Shown in pieces: positions 50,071 through 58,111 of a stretch of DNA of 64,000 nt. The DNA is from CALNYS01 sp942490855 (lineage in GTDB: Bacteria > Planctomycetota > Phycisphaerae > Phycisphaerales > UBA1924). Where the stretch lies: assembly GCA_942490855.1 (NCBI GenBank), contig CALNYS010000004.1, positions 1,178,001 to 1,242,000 of the forward strand. Direction: 5' to 3'. The first letter of the stretch is position 1, and every line of letters begins with the position of its first letter. The translations under genes were made by a program, and so were the position numbers. The notes beneath the pieces were generated by a model. It had not been told where the DNA came from, searched no databases, and saw only the letters and a program-made list of their open reading frames with translations.

Positions 50071-51006
50071 TCAGGCCGTCACGGGCACGGCGTCGTCGTG
50101 CGTCGCCGGGTGGTCCTTGTCGTAGGACTCGGCGTGCGCGTCGTCGTCGTGGTGGTGGTGCGACAGCTGCGCGATGAAGAGGGTCGTCAGGAACATAAAG
50201 ATGAACGCCTGCAGGAAGGCGACAAAGAGCTCGAGGAAGGTGATCAGCACCGCCGCGATCGCCGCGACGACCGTGATCGGGGCGCCCATCGCGCCCAGCG
50301 CCTTGGGCGCCGCGGCGGTGAAGCCGATGATCACCGCGAGCAGCACGTGCCCGGCGGTCATGTTCGCGAATAGACGCACGGCGAGGGCCGCGGGCTTGAC
50401 GATCGTGCCGACGATCTCGACGGGCACCATGATCGGGGCGAGGTACGCCGGGCCACCGCCGAGGAAGTGGTGCAGCCAGCCGCCGACGCCGCCCGAGCGG
50501 ATGCCGTGGATGTTCCAGATGATGAAGGCGGTGACGGCGAGGCCCGCGGTGACCGCGAGGCGACCCGTGGCGGTGCCGCCGATGATCGCGAAGTGGCTGT
50601 TGTCGAAGACGAGCCCGCCGACGAAGTGCTGGAGGTCGAGGAACGGGATGAGCCCGAAGAGGTTGTTGAAGAGGATGAAGAAGAAGAGGGTCAGCAGCAG
50701 GGGGGCGAATTTCTTCGCGTCGGCGCCGAGCTGGGGGCGGATGACGGTGTCGAGCAGGTAGAGCGTGATGACCTCGATGAGGTTCGCGATCTTGCCCTTG
50801 GTGCGGTAGCGGTCGCGCCCCTGGCTCTCGGGGCCGACGGCGATCGCGTTGGCGACCATGTTCATCACCACGAGCATCAGCACCGTGACAAGGAGCAGCG
50901 TCAGCGAGTTCATCGACAGCGGCCCGATCACGGGCTTGTCAAGGACGTGCGAGAGCGGGTTGCCTTCGGCCGCGAGCATGGCGGCCGTTTGAATCGGGAG
51001 GGTCAT
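50071..51006 (-). CDS. atpB: ATP synthase F0 subunit a
   Basis: The 311-residue membrane protein forms the half-channels for ions. The essential arginine is in KPAALAVRLFANMTAGHVLL (about residue 217). The C-terminal helix ITFLELFVAFLQAFIFMFLT is typical. The tail is unusual: a His/Asp-rich segment (HHHHDDDAHAES, then DHPATHDD) after the last helix, which could bind metal ions or protons. It lies in the leftward order atpZ, membrane gene, atpB, atpE, atpF, atpH. Confidence 0.95.
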   Translation of the reverse strand: MTLPIQTAAMLAAEGNPLSHVLDKPVIGPLSMNSLTLLLVTVLMLVVMNMVANAIAVGPESQGRDRYRTKGKIANLIEVITLYLLDTVIRPQLGADAKKFAPLLLTLFFFILFNNLFGLIPFLDLQHFVGGLVFDNSHFAIIGGTATGRLAVTAGLAVTAFIIWNIHGIRSGGVGGWLHHFLGGGPAYLAPIMVPVEIVGTIVKPAALAVRLFANMTAGHVLLAVIIGFTAAAPKALGAMGAPITVVAAIAAVLITFLELFVAFLQAFIFMFLTTLFIAQLSHHHHDDDAHAESYDKDHPATHDDAVPVTA

Positions 51007-51051
51007 CGCCGAAGCGCCCTTCCAAGGGGCCCCGAAAAAGAGTGGGGCGGG

Positions 51052-51501
51052 TCAGTGGGTGTCGTGGGCCGAGTGCCCGTTCCCCCCGGGAACGCTGAGC
51101 GCCGGGCCGAGCACAAGACGGGCTTGTGCGATCATCGCGAGCGGGAAAGGCAACGCGACGCAGGCCAGGAACGCTGGGGCGTCCGGACGGGCCGCGGAGT
51201 ATAGCGAAACCGCCGCGAGGATCACCGCCGCCATCGAGATTCCGTGGGCGGCGAGGACCATCGTGGGCCAGACGGGGATCGGGCGGGGTTTCCAGGGCTG
51301 GATCGCTAGCATCCCGACCAGCATCCCGACCACGCAGGCGCCCGCGCCGAGGGCCGCCGAGACGAGGCGATCGGGCCACACCACCGCCACGCCCGCCAGA
51401 ACCGCCGCGTCCACCATGAGCGTCATCCCGAGGGGGACGAGCAGGAAGCGGGGCATGGGCATGGCGACTTTGTCAGGATTTTGTACTGTCGTCATCGCCA
51501 C
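51052..51501 (-). CDS. Four-span membrane protein of the ATP synthase operon
   Basis: The 149-residue product has about four hydrophobic segments and a short His-containing end (GNGHSAHDTH). I recognise no family, but its size and position between the AtpZ-like gene and atpB match AtpI-type helper proteins, which assist c-ring assembly or Mg2+ supply. The ATG at 51501 lies inside the AtpZ-like coding end (29-bp overlap). ATG 51495 and 51462 are other possible starts. Confidence 0.72.
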   Translation of the reverse strand: MAMTTVQNPDKVAMPMPRFLLVPLGMTLMVDAAVLAGVAVVWPDRLVSAALGAGACVVGMLVGMLAIQPWKPRPIPVWPTMVLAAHGISMAAVILAAVSLYSAARPDAPAFLACVALPFPLAMIAQARLVLGPALSVPGGNGHSAHDTH

Positions 51502-51769
51502 TCTCGGGTTGTGATGGCGCCGGGTAGTTCCGGCGGTACTGGGCCGCGGCCTGGCGGTTCATCTTCTGCGCCTGGCGGATGAAGTTGTAGCCGCCTCCCA
51601 CGATGCCCAGCCCGGCCCCGATGAGGATGCCGACGGGCCCGCTGTCGAGCCAGCGGTCGATGAGCCAGCCCAGGAGGATCATCCCGACGATGCCGAAGGC
51701 AAACTCCGCGCCCATGCCGCTGGCGCGCCAGAGGGCGGAGGTGGCGTCGTTTGACTCTTTGGAGGGCAT
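51473..51769 (-). CDS. AtpZ/AtpI-family ATP synthase assembly protein
   Basis: The 98-residue product has two membrane segments (FAFGIVGMILLGWLIDRWLD and VGILIGAGLGIVGGGYNFIR), the pattern of AtpZ/AtpI small proteins. These are encoded at the start of many atp operons and help assemble the c-ring. It is the first gene of the leftward F0/delta operon, divergent from the zinc-ribbon protein (53 bp). Confidence 0.82.
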   Translation of the reverse strand: MPSKESNDATSALWRASGMGAEFAFGIVGMILLGWLIDRWLDSGPVGILIGAGLGIVGGGYNFIRQAQKMNRQAAAQYRRNYPAPSQPESGDDDSTKS

Positions 51770-51822
51770 CGTGCGCCTACTTTATAAGGGTCGGCGCACC
51801 GGCGTCGTCTTCTGGCGATCCC

Positions 51823-52212
51823 ATGATCATCTTCTCTATCTATGCGCTCGTGATCTGGTGGGCGGCGTACCACGGGCGTCGGACGTGGCGCGGGTTCGCC
51901 GCGGCGCTCGGCGGCGGGTCGTTCGTGCTGCCGGCGATCGACCCGCTGGTCTACGTGGCGTGGCTGCTCGCCGGGGAGCGCCCGACGTGGCTCTTCGTGT
52001 TCTTTTACGCGTACGCGGGGGTGCTGGTGCTCGTGGGGCTGATGCTGGCCGTGCTGCCGAGGCGCGACGAGGTGCACCCGTGCGACGCCTGCGGCTACGA
52101 GCTGGCGGGGATCGACGCGCGGGTGTGCCCGGAGTGCGGCGGGCGTCTTAGTCGCTCGGCTCAGAACGCAGGTCGTAGAGCGTCAGCGCCGCGACCAGCA
52201 CCGCCCCGATAG
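51823..52212 (+). CDS. Membrane protein with C-terminal CxxC-CxxC zinc ribbon
   Basis: The 129-residue product has three hydrophobic segments (to about residue 80). A small zinc ribbon then shows C-x2-C near CDACGYELAGI and C-x2-C in CPECGGRL. This ribbon (CDxCGYxLxG...CPECG) is a common planctomycete type. A role in sensing or protein contact is unknown. ATG 51823 is used. The last 65 bases overlap the convergent DUF368 gene, so the true end may be shared coding. Confidence 0.75.
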   Translation: MIIFSIYALVIWWAAYHGRRTWRGFAAALGGGSFVLPAIDPLVYVAWLLAGERPTWLFVFFYAYAGVLVLVGLMLAVLPRRDEVHPCDACGYELAGIDARVCPECGGRLSRSAQNAGRRASAPRPAPPR

Positions 52213-53374
52213 CGCCCGCGCCGATCACGATGCCCCAGCCCTCGTCGCCCACGTGAGCGCCCACCTGCGCGCCGGGCAGACGCAGCGCGCCGATCATCAG
52301 GCCCGTCAGCGCCGCGAGCGTCACGTCGTGATGATGCGCAAAAAGCCACTTCACCACCCGGCTGAACGTCATCAGCCCGAGGCCCACGCCGCAGGTGAAG
52401 ACGCCGAGAAACACAGCGTCCTGCGCGAGCGTGCGCCCCGCGAGCTGAGCGAGCGCGTCGGGCTCGCTCCCGAGGAGCACTTTGACGTGCTCGGGCATGC
52501 GGCTGATCGCGGAGGTGACGTTGTGGTATTGCCCGAGCAAAAGCATCAGAAACGACCCGGAAAGCCCGGGCAGGATCATCGCGGAGATGGAGACGGCGCC
52601 GCAGACGAAGATCCACCCGAGCCCGGAGTGGGGGGGCTCGAGGATCCCGACGTCGGTCGCGTCGGCGCTCCACGCGTCGAGCTGCTCGTCTGTCGTGAAG
52701 CGCGTGATGGTGTCGGCGAGGGGTGTGTCGTTCAGGATGCCCTTGGGGTCGAAGACGACGATGGGCGCGCCGTCGGCGGCGTCGATGATGTGGGCGAGAT
52801 CGGCGTCGCTGCGGATCTTCCCGGGGTAGAAAAACACCTGCGCGTCCTCGCCCCCGGCGCGCACGCCGACGTGCAGCCCCTCGGGCTGGAGCCCGACGAT
52901 GCCCCACGCGGCCGCGGCCGCGATGAGCGCGGCCAGGGCGTGCTTCCAGGTGCGCGTCTTCATGCGCGCAAAGGGCGCCCACGCGCTGATCAGGATGAGC
53001 CCGAAGAAGAACGCGTAGGTGGCGCCGGGGCGGTCGCCCATGAGCCCGGTGATGAGGCGGCTCATCAGGACGACGGACGTGAGGATGCCCGCGAAGAGGG
53101 GGACGAGGACGCCCCAGTGCATGGCGCGGAACTCGCGGGTCGCGGCTTTGATCTTCCCGCCCGCGAGCGGCGCGAGGAACGCCGGGGAGAGCGACCCGAG
53201 GGCGCCCACGAAGCGCTCGTAGATGCCCGTGATCAGCGCGATGGTCCCGCCGGAGACGCCGGGCACGATGTCGGCGGCACCCATCAGGAGCCCGCGGGCG
53301 TAGAGCCCGGCGGCGTCCAGCGGGTTGAAACGGTCTCGGTCCGTCGGCGCGTCGCGATCGGGTTGATCGTGCAT
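52148..53374 (-). CDS. DUF368-family undecaprenyl-phosphate transporter (PopT-like) with a central insertion
   Basis: The 408-residue membrane protein has the duplicated DUF368 signature: GAADIVPGVSGGTIALITGI (about residue 32) and AMILPGLSGSFLMLLLGQY (about residue 270). PopT/DUF368 proteins flip undecaprenyl phosphate from the outer to the inner face for reuse in cell-wall synthesis. Between the two halves, about residues 170-255, lies a soluble-looking insertion that includes IVVFDPKGILND. This is longer than usual for the family. It shares lipid-carrier recycling with uppP at 38292-39152. It is divergent from galE (51 bp). Confidence 0.87.
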   Translation of the reverse strand: MHDQPDRDAPTDRDRFNPLDAAGLYARGLLMGAADIVPGVSGGTIALITGIYERFVGALGSLSPAFLAPLAGGKIKAATREFRAMHWGVLVPLFAGILTSVVLMSRLITGLMGDRPGATYAFFFGLILISAWAPFARMKTRTWKHALAALIAAAAAWGIVGLQPEGLHVGVRAGGEDAQVFFYPGKIRSDADLAHIIDAADGAPIVVFDPKGILNDTPLADTITRFTTDEQLDAWSADATDVGILEPPHSGLGWIFVCGAVSISAMILPGLSGSFLMLLLGQYHNVTSAISRMPEHVKVLLGSEPDALAQLAGRTLAQDAVFLGVFTCGVGLGLMTFSRVVKWLFAHHHDVTLAALTGLMIGALRLPGAQVGAHVGDEGWGIVIGAGAIGAVLVAALTLYDLRSEPSD

Positions 53375-53425
53375 GGGGTCCCTTCGACTTGACGCGGACT
53401 CTATCGGCGGGTCCGATCGTCACCC

Positions 53426-54481
53426 ATGACCCAGCTTTCTCAAACACCCGTCGCGGTGACCGGCGGCGCGGGCTATATCGGCTCCCACGCCGTCAAGCTG
53501 CTGCTCGAAGCCGGTCGCCGGGTCGTCGCGATCGATCACCTCGGTCGCGGCACGCGCCGGGCGATCGACGCGCTCGAGACCATCGCCGGCGGGCGCCTGG
53601 CGTTCGTCGAGGCGGATATCGCGGAGCCGGCCCTCGCGGGCGTCCTCCGCGAGCACGGGGTGCGGGACGTGATGCACTTCGCGGCGCTCGCGTACGTGCG
53701 CGAGAGCGTCGAGCGTCCGCTGGACTACCACGACAACAACACGGGCAAGGCGATCGCGTTCCTCCGCTCGTGCGAGACGGCGGGGGTCGAGCGGTTTGTG
53801 TTTAGCTCGACGTGCGCGACCTATGGCGAGGTGGACCCGGCGCGGATCCCGATCAGCGAGGACGCGCCGACCGTCCCGATCAACCCCTACGGGTGGTCGA
53901 AGCTGGCGTTCGAGCGCGTGCTGCGCGACCACGCGGCGAACAAAGAGCGCCAGGGCGAACCCTTCGCCTTCGCGGCGCTGCGGTACTTCAACGTCGCGGG
54001 CGCGGACCCGGACGGGCTCATCGGCGAGAACCACGACCCTGAGACGCACCTGATCCCCAGCGCGATCCTCGCGGCGACTGGGGCCGGTCCGGCGCTGACG
54101 GTCTACGGCGACGACCACCCGACGCCCGACGGGACGGCCGTGCGGGACTACATCCACGTGACGGACCTGGCGCGCGCGCACGTCGCGGTGCTGGGGGCGC
54201 TCGAGCCGGGCGGCGCGTCGCGGGAGCGTCTGTACAACCTCGGGCAGGGGCGCGGGGTGTCGATCCGTGAAATCCTCGCGGCGGTCGAGCGGGTGACGGG
54301 CCACGACGTTCCTGTGACGTGGGCAGCACGCCATCCCGCGGACCCGCCGACGCTGACAGCAGACGCGGCGAAGATCGGGCGCGAGCTGGGGTGGGCGCCC
54401 GAGCACACGGACCTCGACGAGGTCGTGCGCTCGTCGTACGACTGGCTGCGGTCGCACGATCGGTCGGGGGCGGCGGTGTAG
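53426..54481 (+). CDS. galE: UDP-glucose 4-epimerase-like short-chain dehydrogenase/reductase
   Basis: The 351-residue enzyme has the N-terminal NAD motif VTGGAGYIGSHAVKLLLEAG and the catalytic YGWSK (YxxxK) near residue 155, with an upstream FSSTCATYGE serine/threonine. NVAGADPDGLIGENHDPETH and YNLGQGRGVSIREIL are GalE-type. It interconverts UDP-glucose and UDP-galactose for surface glycans. A related epimerase specificity (UDP-N-acetylglucosamine or UDP-xylose) is possible. It ends 52 bp before a GC-rich inverted repeat. Confidence 0.92.
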   Translation: MTQLSQTPVAVTGGAGYIGSHAVKLLLEAGRRVVAIDHLGRGTRRAIDALETIAGGRLAFVEADIAEPALAGVLREHGVRDVMHFAALAYVRESVERPLDYHDNNTGKAIAFLRSCETAGVERFVFSSTCATYGEVDPARIPISEDAPTVPINPYGWSKLAFERVLRDHAANKERQGEPFAFAALRYFNVAGADPDGLIGENHDPETHLIPSAILAATGAGPALTVYGDDHPTPDGTAVRDYIHVTDLARAHVAVLGALEPGGASRERLYNLGQGRGVSIREILAAVERVTGHDVPVTWAARHPADPPTLTADAAKIGRELGWAPEHTDLDEVVRSSYDWLRSHDRSGAAV

Positions 54482-54532
54482 GGCTGGCGGGATCTAGTCG
54501 AAGCGCTCGCTTCGCTCGCGTTTGAGACTTCA

Positions 54533-54571
54533 GCCCCTCACCCCGGCCCTCTCCCCGAGGGAGAGGGGGAG
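54533..54571 (+). repeat. Dispersed-type inverted repeat CCCTCTCCC/GGGAGAGGG
   Basis: CCCTCTCCC (54547-54555) faces GGGAGAGGG (54559-54567) inside a CCCTCACCCCGGC-like context. This pattern recurs as a dispersed intergenic repeat in many GC-rich bacteria. Here it lies between galE and the SIMPL gene and could end galE transcription or stabilise its mRNA. I see no other full copy in the window. Confidence 0.55.
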
Positions 54572-54627
54572 GATCTGCTTGAACCTCGCCGGCTCTTGCG
54601 CGTCTAATAGGGGGAAGGAGTCTTCCT

Positions 54628-55341
54628 ATGACACGTTTGCTCGCGGTGGTTGCTGTTGTGTGTGCGTCGTTTGTTTCGCTCGCTTGGGCCGACGCTGCGC
54701 CGCCCACGCTTGTGGTGACGGGGTCTGGCGTGGCGGAGGTGGACCCCGACCAGCTCGAGGTGAGTTTCGCGGTGGTGAGCCAGTCGGCCTCGACCGAGGA
54801 GGCGATGGACGACAACGCGAAGCGGATGCGCAAAGTGATGTCGGCGCTGTTGCGCGCCGGGATCGCCGAGGACGACCTCGAGACGGTTGGCTTCAGCGTG
54901 TCGCCCAACTACGACTACTCCAACCGGCGCGACGGCGTGCCGCCCAAGATCACCGGGTACACGGTCCGGAACACCGTGCAGGCGCGCACGCTGGATCTGG
55001 CCCTTGCGGGCGAGCTGATCGAGACGGGCGTGGACGCGGGCGCCGACAGCGTGTCGGGCGTGACGTTCGGGCTCGCGGACCCGCAGACGCACCGGGCGGA
55101 GGCGATCGCGATCGCGACGTCCAACGCGCGGGCCGACGCGCAGGCGCTCGCGGACGCCGCGGGGCTGGAGCTGGCGGGCATCCTGGAGATCGTTCTCGAC
55201 CCGACCGACAACTACCGCCCCTACCAGGCGCGCAACGAGATGGCCTCGGCGCGGGTGATGGCCGACGGCGCGCCGCCGATGCAGCCGGGCGAGGTCTCGC
55301 TCTCGGCGCGGGTGCGGGTGGTGTACGCGATCCGAGACTGA
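54628..55341 (+). CDS. Exported SIMPL-domain (DUF541) protein
   Basis: The 237-residue product has a signal peptide (MTRLLAVVAVVCASFVSLAWA) and one SIMPL domain: TLVVTGSGVAEVDPDQLEVSFAV at the start, then a region with TVGFSVSPNYDYSN and KITGYTVRNTVQART. The LSARVRVVYAI end fits the family. SIMPL proteins occur in envelopes, often near stress-linked genes, but their activity is unclear. ATG 54628 follows GGGGGAAGGAG. Confidence 0.88.
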   Translation: MTRLLAVVAVVCASFVSLAWADAAPPTLVVTGSGVAEVDPDQLEVSFAVVSQSASTEEAMDDNAKRMRKVMSALLRAGIAEDDLETVGFSVSPNYDYSNRRDGVPPKITGYTVRNTVQARTLDLALAGELIETGVDAGADSVSGVTFGLADPQTHRAEAIAIATSNARADAQALADAAGLELAGILEIVLDPTDNYRPYQARNEMASARVMADGAPPMQPGEVSLSARVRVVYAIRD

Positions 55342-55359
55342 CCGCCTTCGGCCCTGATG

Positions 55360-55394
55360 AAAAAAGAGGCGCGCCCTCAGTGAGAGCGCGCCTC
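55360..55394 (-). terminator. Terminator of cassette 1 secreted-protein gene
   Basis: GAGGCGCGC (55366-55374) pairs with GCGCGCCTC (55386-55394). The A run to its left (55360-55365) reads as T6 on the minus strand. It is followed by the shared sequence CGAGTCGCC, as in copy 2 at 57030-57063. Confidence 0.85.
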
Positions 55395-55421
55395 CCGAGT
55401 CGCCATGACCCTGGGGAGATG

Positions 55422-56306
55422 TCAGTCGCAGGCGCCCCAGGCCGCGAGCATGATCGCGAGGTCGCTGGAGTTGGCGGTGCCGTCGCCGTCGAGGTCGACG
55501 GCGCTGCCTCCCCACGCGGCGAGGAGGATCGCGAGGTCTGTCGAGCCCACGCTGTTATCGCCGTCGAGGTCCGCGGCGCAAGCGTGGTCGGTCGCGACGT
55601 AGCGGATGTTGTCCACGGTGGCCTGCGCGGACGTGGTCCCGGTGTTCGGGAGCTCGCCGTCGAAGAAGGACAGACGGTCGTAGTTGCTGGTGAACCCGGC
55701 GACGGTGACGTTACCCCCGCCGAGAGCCTGGCCGGTCGCGGTGTCGCTGATGAGCAGGCTGATGTCGCCGGTGGTGGTGTCCACGCGCAGGTTCACGGTG
55801 TACCAGTTCTCGAGGGCGATGCGCGGGGCGCCGATGATGTAGACCCCGCCGTTGGGCTCGTTGACAAAGAAGCGCCAGCTGCCGTCGTGCCACGGGTAGA
55901 TGAGGCACTGGGGCGAGTCGTTAATGTCGCTCGAGCCGTCGTCCATCGTGAAGCCAACGCAGGTCGGCCATGACTGCGCGTTGCCGAAGGTGTCGATGCG
56001 CACGTCGGCGGTGAGGTCGTGGACATCTGCGAACTGGGCGGCGGTGTGGAACCCGGTGCTGAGGCCGAAGATTGGCCTGGTCTGGATCGCGAGAGTGGGC
56101 TGCCCGAACGCGTCGGTGGTGCTGATCACGTCCGAGGTGGGGACGCTCGCGTGCCCGGCGACACGGGTGGACATGTCCTCCCAGATGCCCTGGGGCAGCG
56201 GGCCCGGGGTGAGCGTCTCGAGGTCGTCCGTCAGGACGCTGCCGGCCCGGGCGTTGGACGCGAGGAGCGCGACGAGCGCGCACGACAGCGCGATGGGATG
56301 CGACAT
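55422..56306 (-). CDS. Secreted beta-sandwich protein with paired dockerin-like repeats (cassette copy 1)
   Basis: The 294-residue protein has a signal peptide (MSHPIALSCALVALLASNARA). A jelly-roll-like domain spans about residues 22-240, with LETLTPGPLPQGIWEDMSTR and DRLSFFDGELPNTGTTSAQA. Two EF-hand/dockerin-like repeats follow (CAADLDGDNSVGSTDLAILL, then DLDGDGTANSSDLAIMLAAWGAC), bracketed by cysteines. It is divergent from the winged-helix gene at 56447 across an inverted repeat. The gene at 57089-57970 is a clear paralogue, with many identical stretches such as GPLPQGIWEDMSTRVAGH. Confidence 0.9.
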   Translation of the reverse strand: MSHPIALSCALVALLASNARAGSVLTDDLETLTPGPLPQGIWEDMSTRVAGHASVPTSDVISTTDAFGQPTLAIQTRPIFGLSTGFHTAAQFADVHDLTADVRIDTFGNAQSWPTCVGFTMDDGSSDINDSPQCLIYPWHDGSWRFFVNEPNGGVYIIGAPRIALENWYTVNLRVDTTTGDISLLISDTATGQALGGGNVTVAGFTSNYDRLSFFDGELPNTGTTSAQATVDNIRYVATDHACAADLDGDNSVGSTDLAILLAAWGGSAVDLDGDGTANSSDLAIMLAAWGACD

Positions 56307-56392
56307 CGGTAAATCTCCGGTGGACAGGTGTGTTCGGCGGCGGGTGTAGATGACCGCCGGCGTAGGGGATACGCAGAGCGTACCTCAACTGA

Positions 56393-56416
56393 TTCACCAA
56401 TCAAAGAAAAAGTGAA
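56393..56416. promoter_or_regulatory. Candidate operator TTCAC-N14-GTGAA (cassette 1)
   Basis: An inverted repeat of TTCAC and GTGAA with a 14-base spacer lies in the 140-bp divergent region. GATTCA and TGAATC flank it more widely. The same half-sites and spacing occur in cassette 2 at 58069-58092. It is the expected position for autoregulation by the adjacent winged-helix protein. Confidence 0.6.
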
Positions 56417-56446
56417 ACTATTTGAATCTGCGGGTACGCTGGGGGG

Positions 56447-57010
56447 ATGCCGAGCCCTTCTTCTTTTTCGGATCGTCCCGCGGTGCTGGTGGCGGATCTT
56501 GCCCAGCTCGACATGTTGCGTTCGCGCGCACGGGGGCGCGTGACCGACCTGGTGTACGCCGCCGGGGAGCTGACGGTGTCGGAGATCGCCGAGGCTCTGG
56601 ATCAGAAGCCGACGGCCATGTACCGCCACCTGGACGCGCTCGTGGGGTGCGGGCTGCTGATCGAGGGCGAGCCTGTGCGGACGGGCAAGACCCTGGCGCG
56701 GGTGTTCGCGGCGCCGGCGAAACGGATCGAGTTCCCGCGCGAGGAGGCGAGCGCCGAGGAGCGTTCGGCGGTGGCGGACATCCTGGACTCGCAGTTGCGG
56801 CTGGCGGGCAAGGAGGCGCGTGCGGACATCGAGGCCCCGGGCGGATCGTCGGTGCGTTCGGGGTCCGGCATCGGCTGGCTGACGGAGAAGGAGCGTGTGC
56901 GCGTGGCGAAACTTCTCGCCGAGGCGCTGGCGATCGTGGAGGGCGGTCAGCGGGGGGAAGGCAAGTCGCTGTGCGGCGTGACCTACGCGCTGCGTCCGGT
57001 GTCGCGTTGA
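56447..57010 (+). CDS. Winged-helix (ArsR-like) transcriptional regulator (cassette copy 1)
   Basis: The 187-residue protein has a winged-helix domain at about residues 20-90. The HTH helices read VTDLVYAAGELTVSEIAEAL and KPTAMYRHLDALVGCGLL, then the wing IEGEPVRTGKTLARVF. The C-terminal half is helical and probably dimerises. No metal-binding cysteine pair typical of ArsR sensors is evident, so the signal is unknown. The product is similar to the regulator at 58112-58678 in its DNA-binding half. It lies 140 bp from the divergent secreted-protein gene and probably regulates it. Confidence 0.82.
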   Translation: MPSPSSFSDRPAVLVADLAQLDMLRSRARGRVTDLVYAAGELTVSEIAEALDQKPTAMYRHLDALVGCGLLIEGEPVRTGKTLARVFAAPAKRIEFPREEASAEERSAVADILDSQLRLAGKEARADIEAPGGSSVRSGSGIGWLTEKERVRVAKLLAEALAIVEGGQRGEGKSLCGVTYALRPVSR

Positions 57011-57029
57011 AGACGCGCGAATGGGTATG

Positions 57030-57063
57030 AAAAAAGGCATGCGTCCAGACTGAACGCATGCCT
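57030..57063 (-). terminator. Terminator of cassette 2 secreted-protein gene
   Basis: AGGCATGCGT (57035-57044) pairs with ACGCATGCCT (57054-57063), with an A run to its left (57030-57035) that reads as T6 on the minus strand. The layout matches the cassette 1 terminator, including the following CGAGTCGCC. Confidence 0.85.
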
Positions 57064-57088
57064 CGCGAGTCGCCCTCTCCTCTGCGTG

Positions 57089-57970
57089 TCAGTCGCATTC
57101 GCCCCACGCGGCGAGCAGGATCGCGAGGTCGCCCGAGCCGACGTTCCCGTCGCCGTCGAGGTCGGCCTCGCTGCCGTCCCATGCAGCGAGCATGATCGCA
57201 AGATCGGTCGAATCGACATTGCGGTCGCCGCTCAGGTCCGCGGGGCACGGGAAGCCGGACGCGACGTAGCGGATGTTGTCGATCGTGGTCTGCGACGAGA
57301 TGGTCCCGGTGTCGGCGTACTCCCCGTCGAAGAAAGACAGGCTGTCGTAGGTGCTCGCGTTCGGGATGGTGGTGCTCCCGCCAGCGACCGGGCGGCCCGT
57401 GTCGGCTTCTCTGACGAGCGTGCTGACGAAGCCGGTGGTCGTGTCGACCTGGATCTGCACGGTGTACCACTTGCCGATGATGATGGGTTCGCCCAGGAGG
57501 AGGAAGTCGCCCCCGGATGGCTCGGTGACGAAGAGGTGCCACGTGCCGTCGAACCAGGGGTAGATCAGACACTGCGGCGACGCGTTGATGTCGGAGGCGC
57601 CATCGTCCGCGGTGAACCCCACGCTCATGCCCCAGGCCAGGCCGTCGCCGAAGGAGTCCACGCGGACATCGGCGGTGAGATCGTGGAACGTGGCTGCTTG
57701 CACGGGGGTGTGGAAGCCGGTGCTCTTCCCGAAGATGAGCTTGGTCTGGATCGCGAGTGTGGGCTGCCCGAACGCGTCGGTGGTGCTGATCACGTCGGAC
57801 GTGGGGATCGTGGTGTGCCCGGCGACACGGGTGGACATGTCCTCCCATATGCCCTGGGGCAGCGGGCCGGGCGTGAGGCCTTCAAGGTCATCGGTGAGCG
57901 TGCCGGCGAGCGCGGCGGAGGACAGGGCGGGCAGCGCGAGCGCGCACGATAGCGCAAGACGTAGGAACAT
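57089..57970 (-). CDS. Secreted beta-sandwich protein with paired dockerin-like repeats (cassette copy 2)
   Basis: The 293-residue protein has a signal peptide (MFLRLALSCALALPALSSAALA) and the same jelly-roll domain as copy 1 (for example GPLPQGIWEDMSTRVAGHTT and STTDAFGQPTLAIQTK). It ends with two EF-hand/dockerin-like repeats (CPADLSGDRNVDSTDLAIML, then DLDGDGNVGSGDLAILLAAWGEC). ATG 57970 has GGGAGG eight bases upstream. It is divergent from the regulator at 58112, across the second operator. Confidence 0.9.
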   Translation of the reverse strand: MFLRLALSCALALPALSSAALAGTLTDDLEGLTPGPLPQGIWEDMSTRVAGHTTIPTSDVISTTDAFGQPTLAIQTKLIFGKSTGFHTPVQAATFHDLTADVRVDSFGDGLAWGMSVGFTADDGASDINASPQCLIYPWFDGTWHLFVTEPSGGDFLLLGEPIIIGKWYTVQIQVDTTTGFVSTLVREADTGRPVAGGSTTIPNASTYDSLSFFDGEYADTGTISSQTTIDNIRYVASGFPCPADLSGDRNVDSTDLAIMLAAWDGSEADLDGDGNVGSGDLAILLAAWGECD

Positions 57971-58042
57971 CTGAGAACCTCCCGGTTGGATGCGGCGCTG
58001 GGCGCCGGTGCGACGGTTGCGGCGCAATTCGGGCGCGCCGGC

Positions 58043-58095
58043 TTGCGTAGAGAGCGTAGCGTGATATATTCACGATTCAATAGAAACGTGAATAT
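58043..58095 (+). promoter_or_regulatory. Candidate promoter with overlapping operator (cassette 2)
   Basis: TTGCGT (58043-58048) and TATATT (58065-58070), 16 bases apart, form a plausible -35/-10 for the regulator gene. The inverted repeat ATATTCACG (58066-58074) / CGTGAATAT (58087-58095) is perfect over nine bases per arm and covers the -10. Its core TTCAC-N14-GTGAA (58069-58092) is the same as in cassette 1. Binding there would block transcription. Confidence 0.6.
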
Positions 58096-58111
58096 TTAGG
58101 GGGAGAAAGTG

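Noticed and set aside
51751..51788. TTGACT ... TATAAG promoter for the zinc-ribbon gene
   Set aside because: The spacing of 26 bases between the boxes is too long for a sigma-70 promoter.
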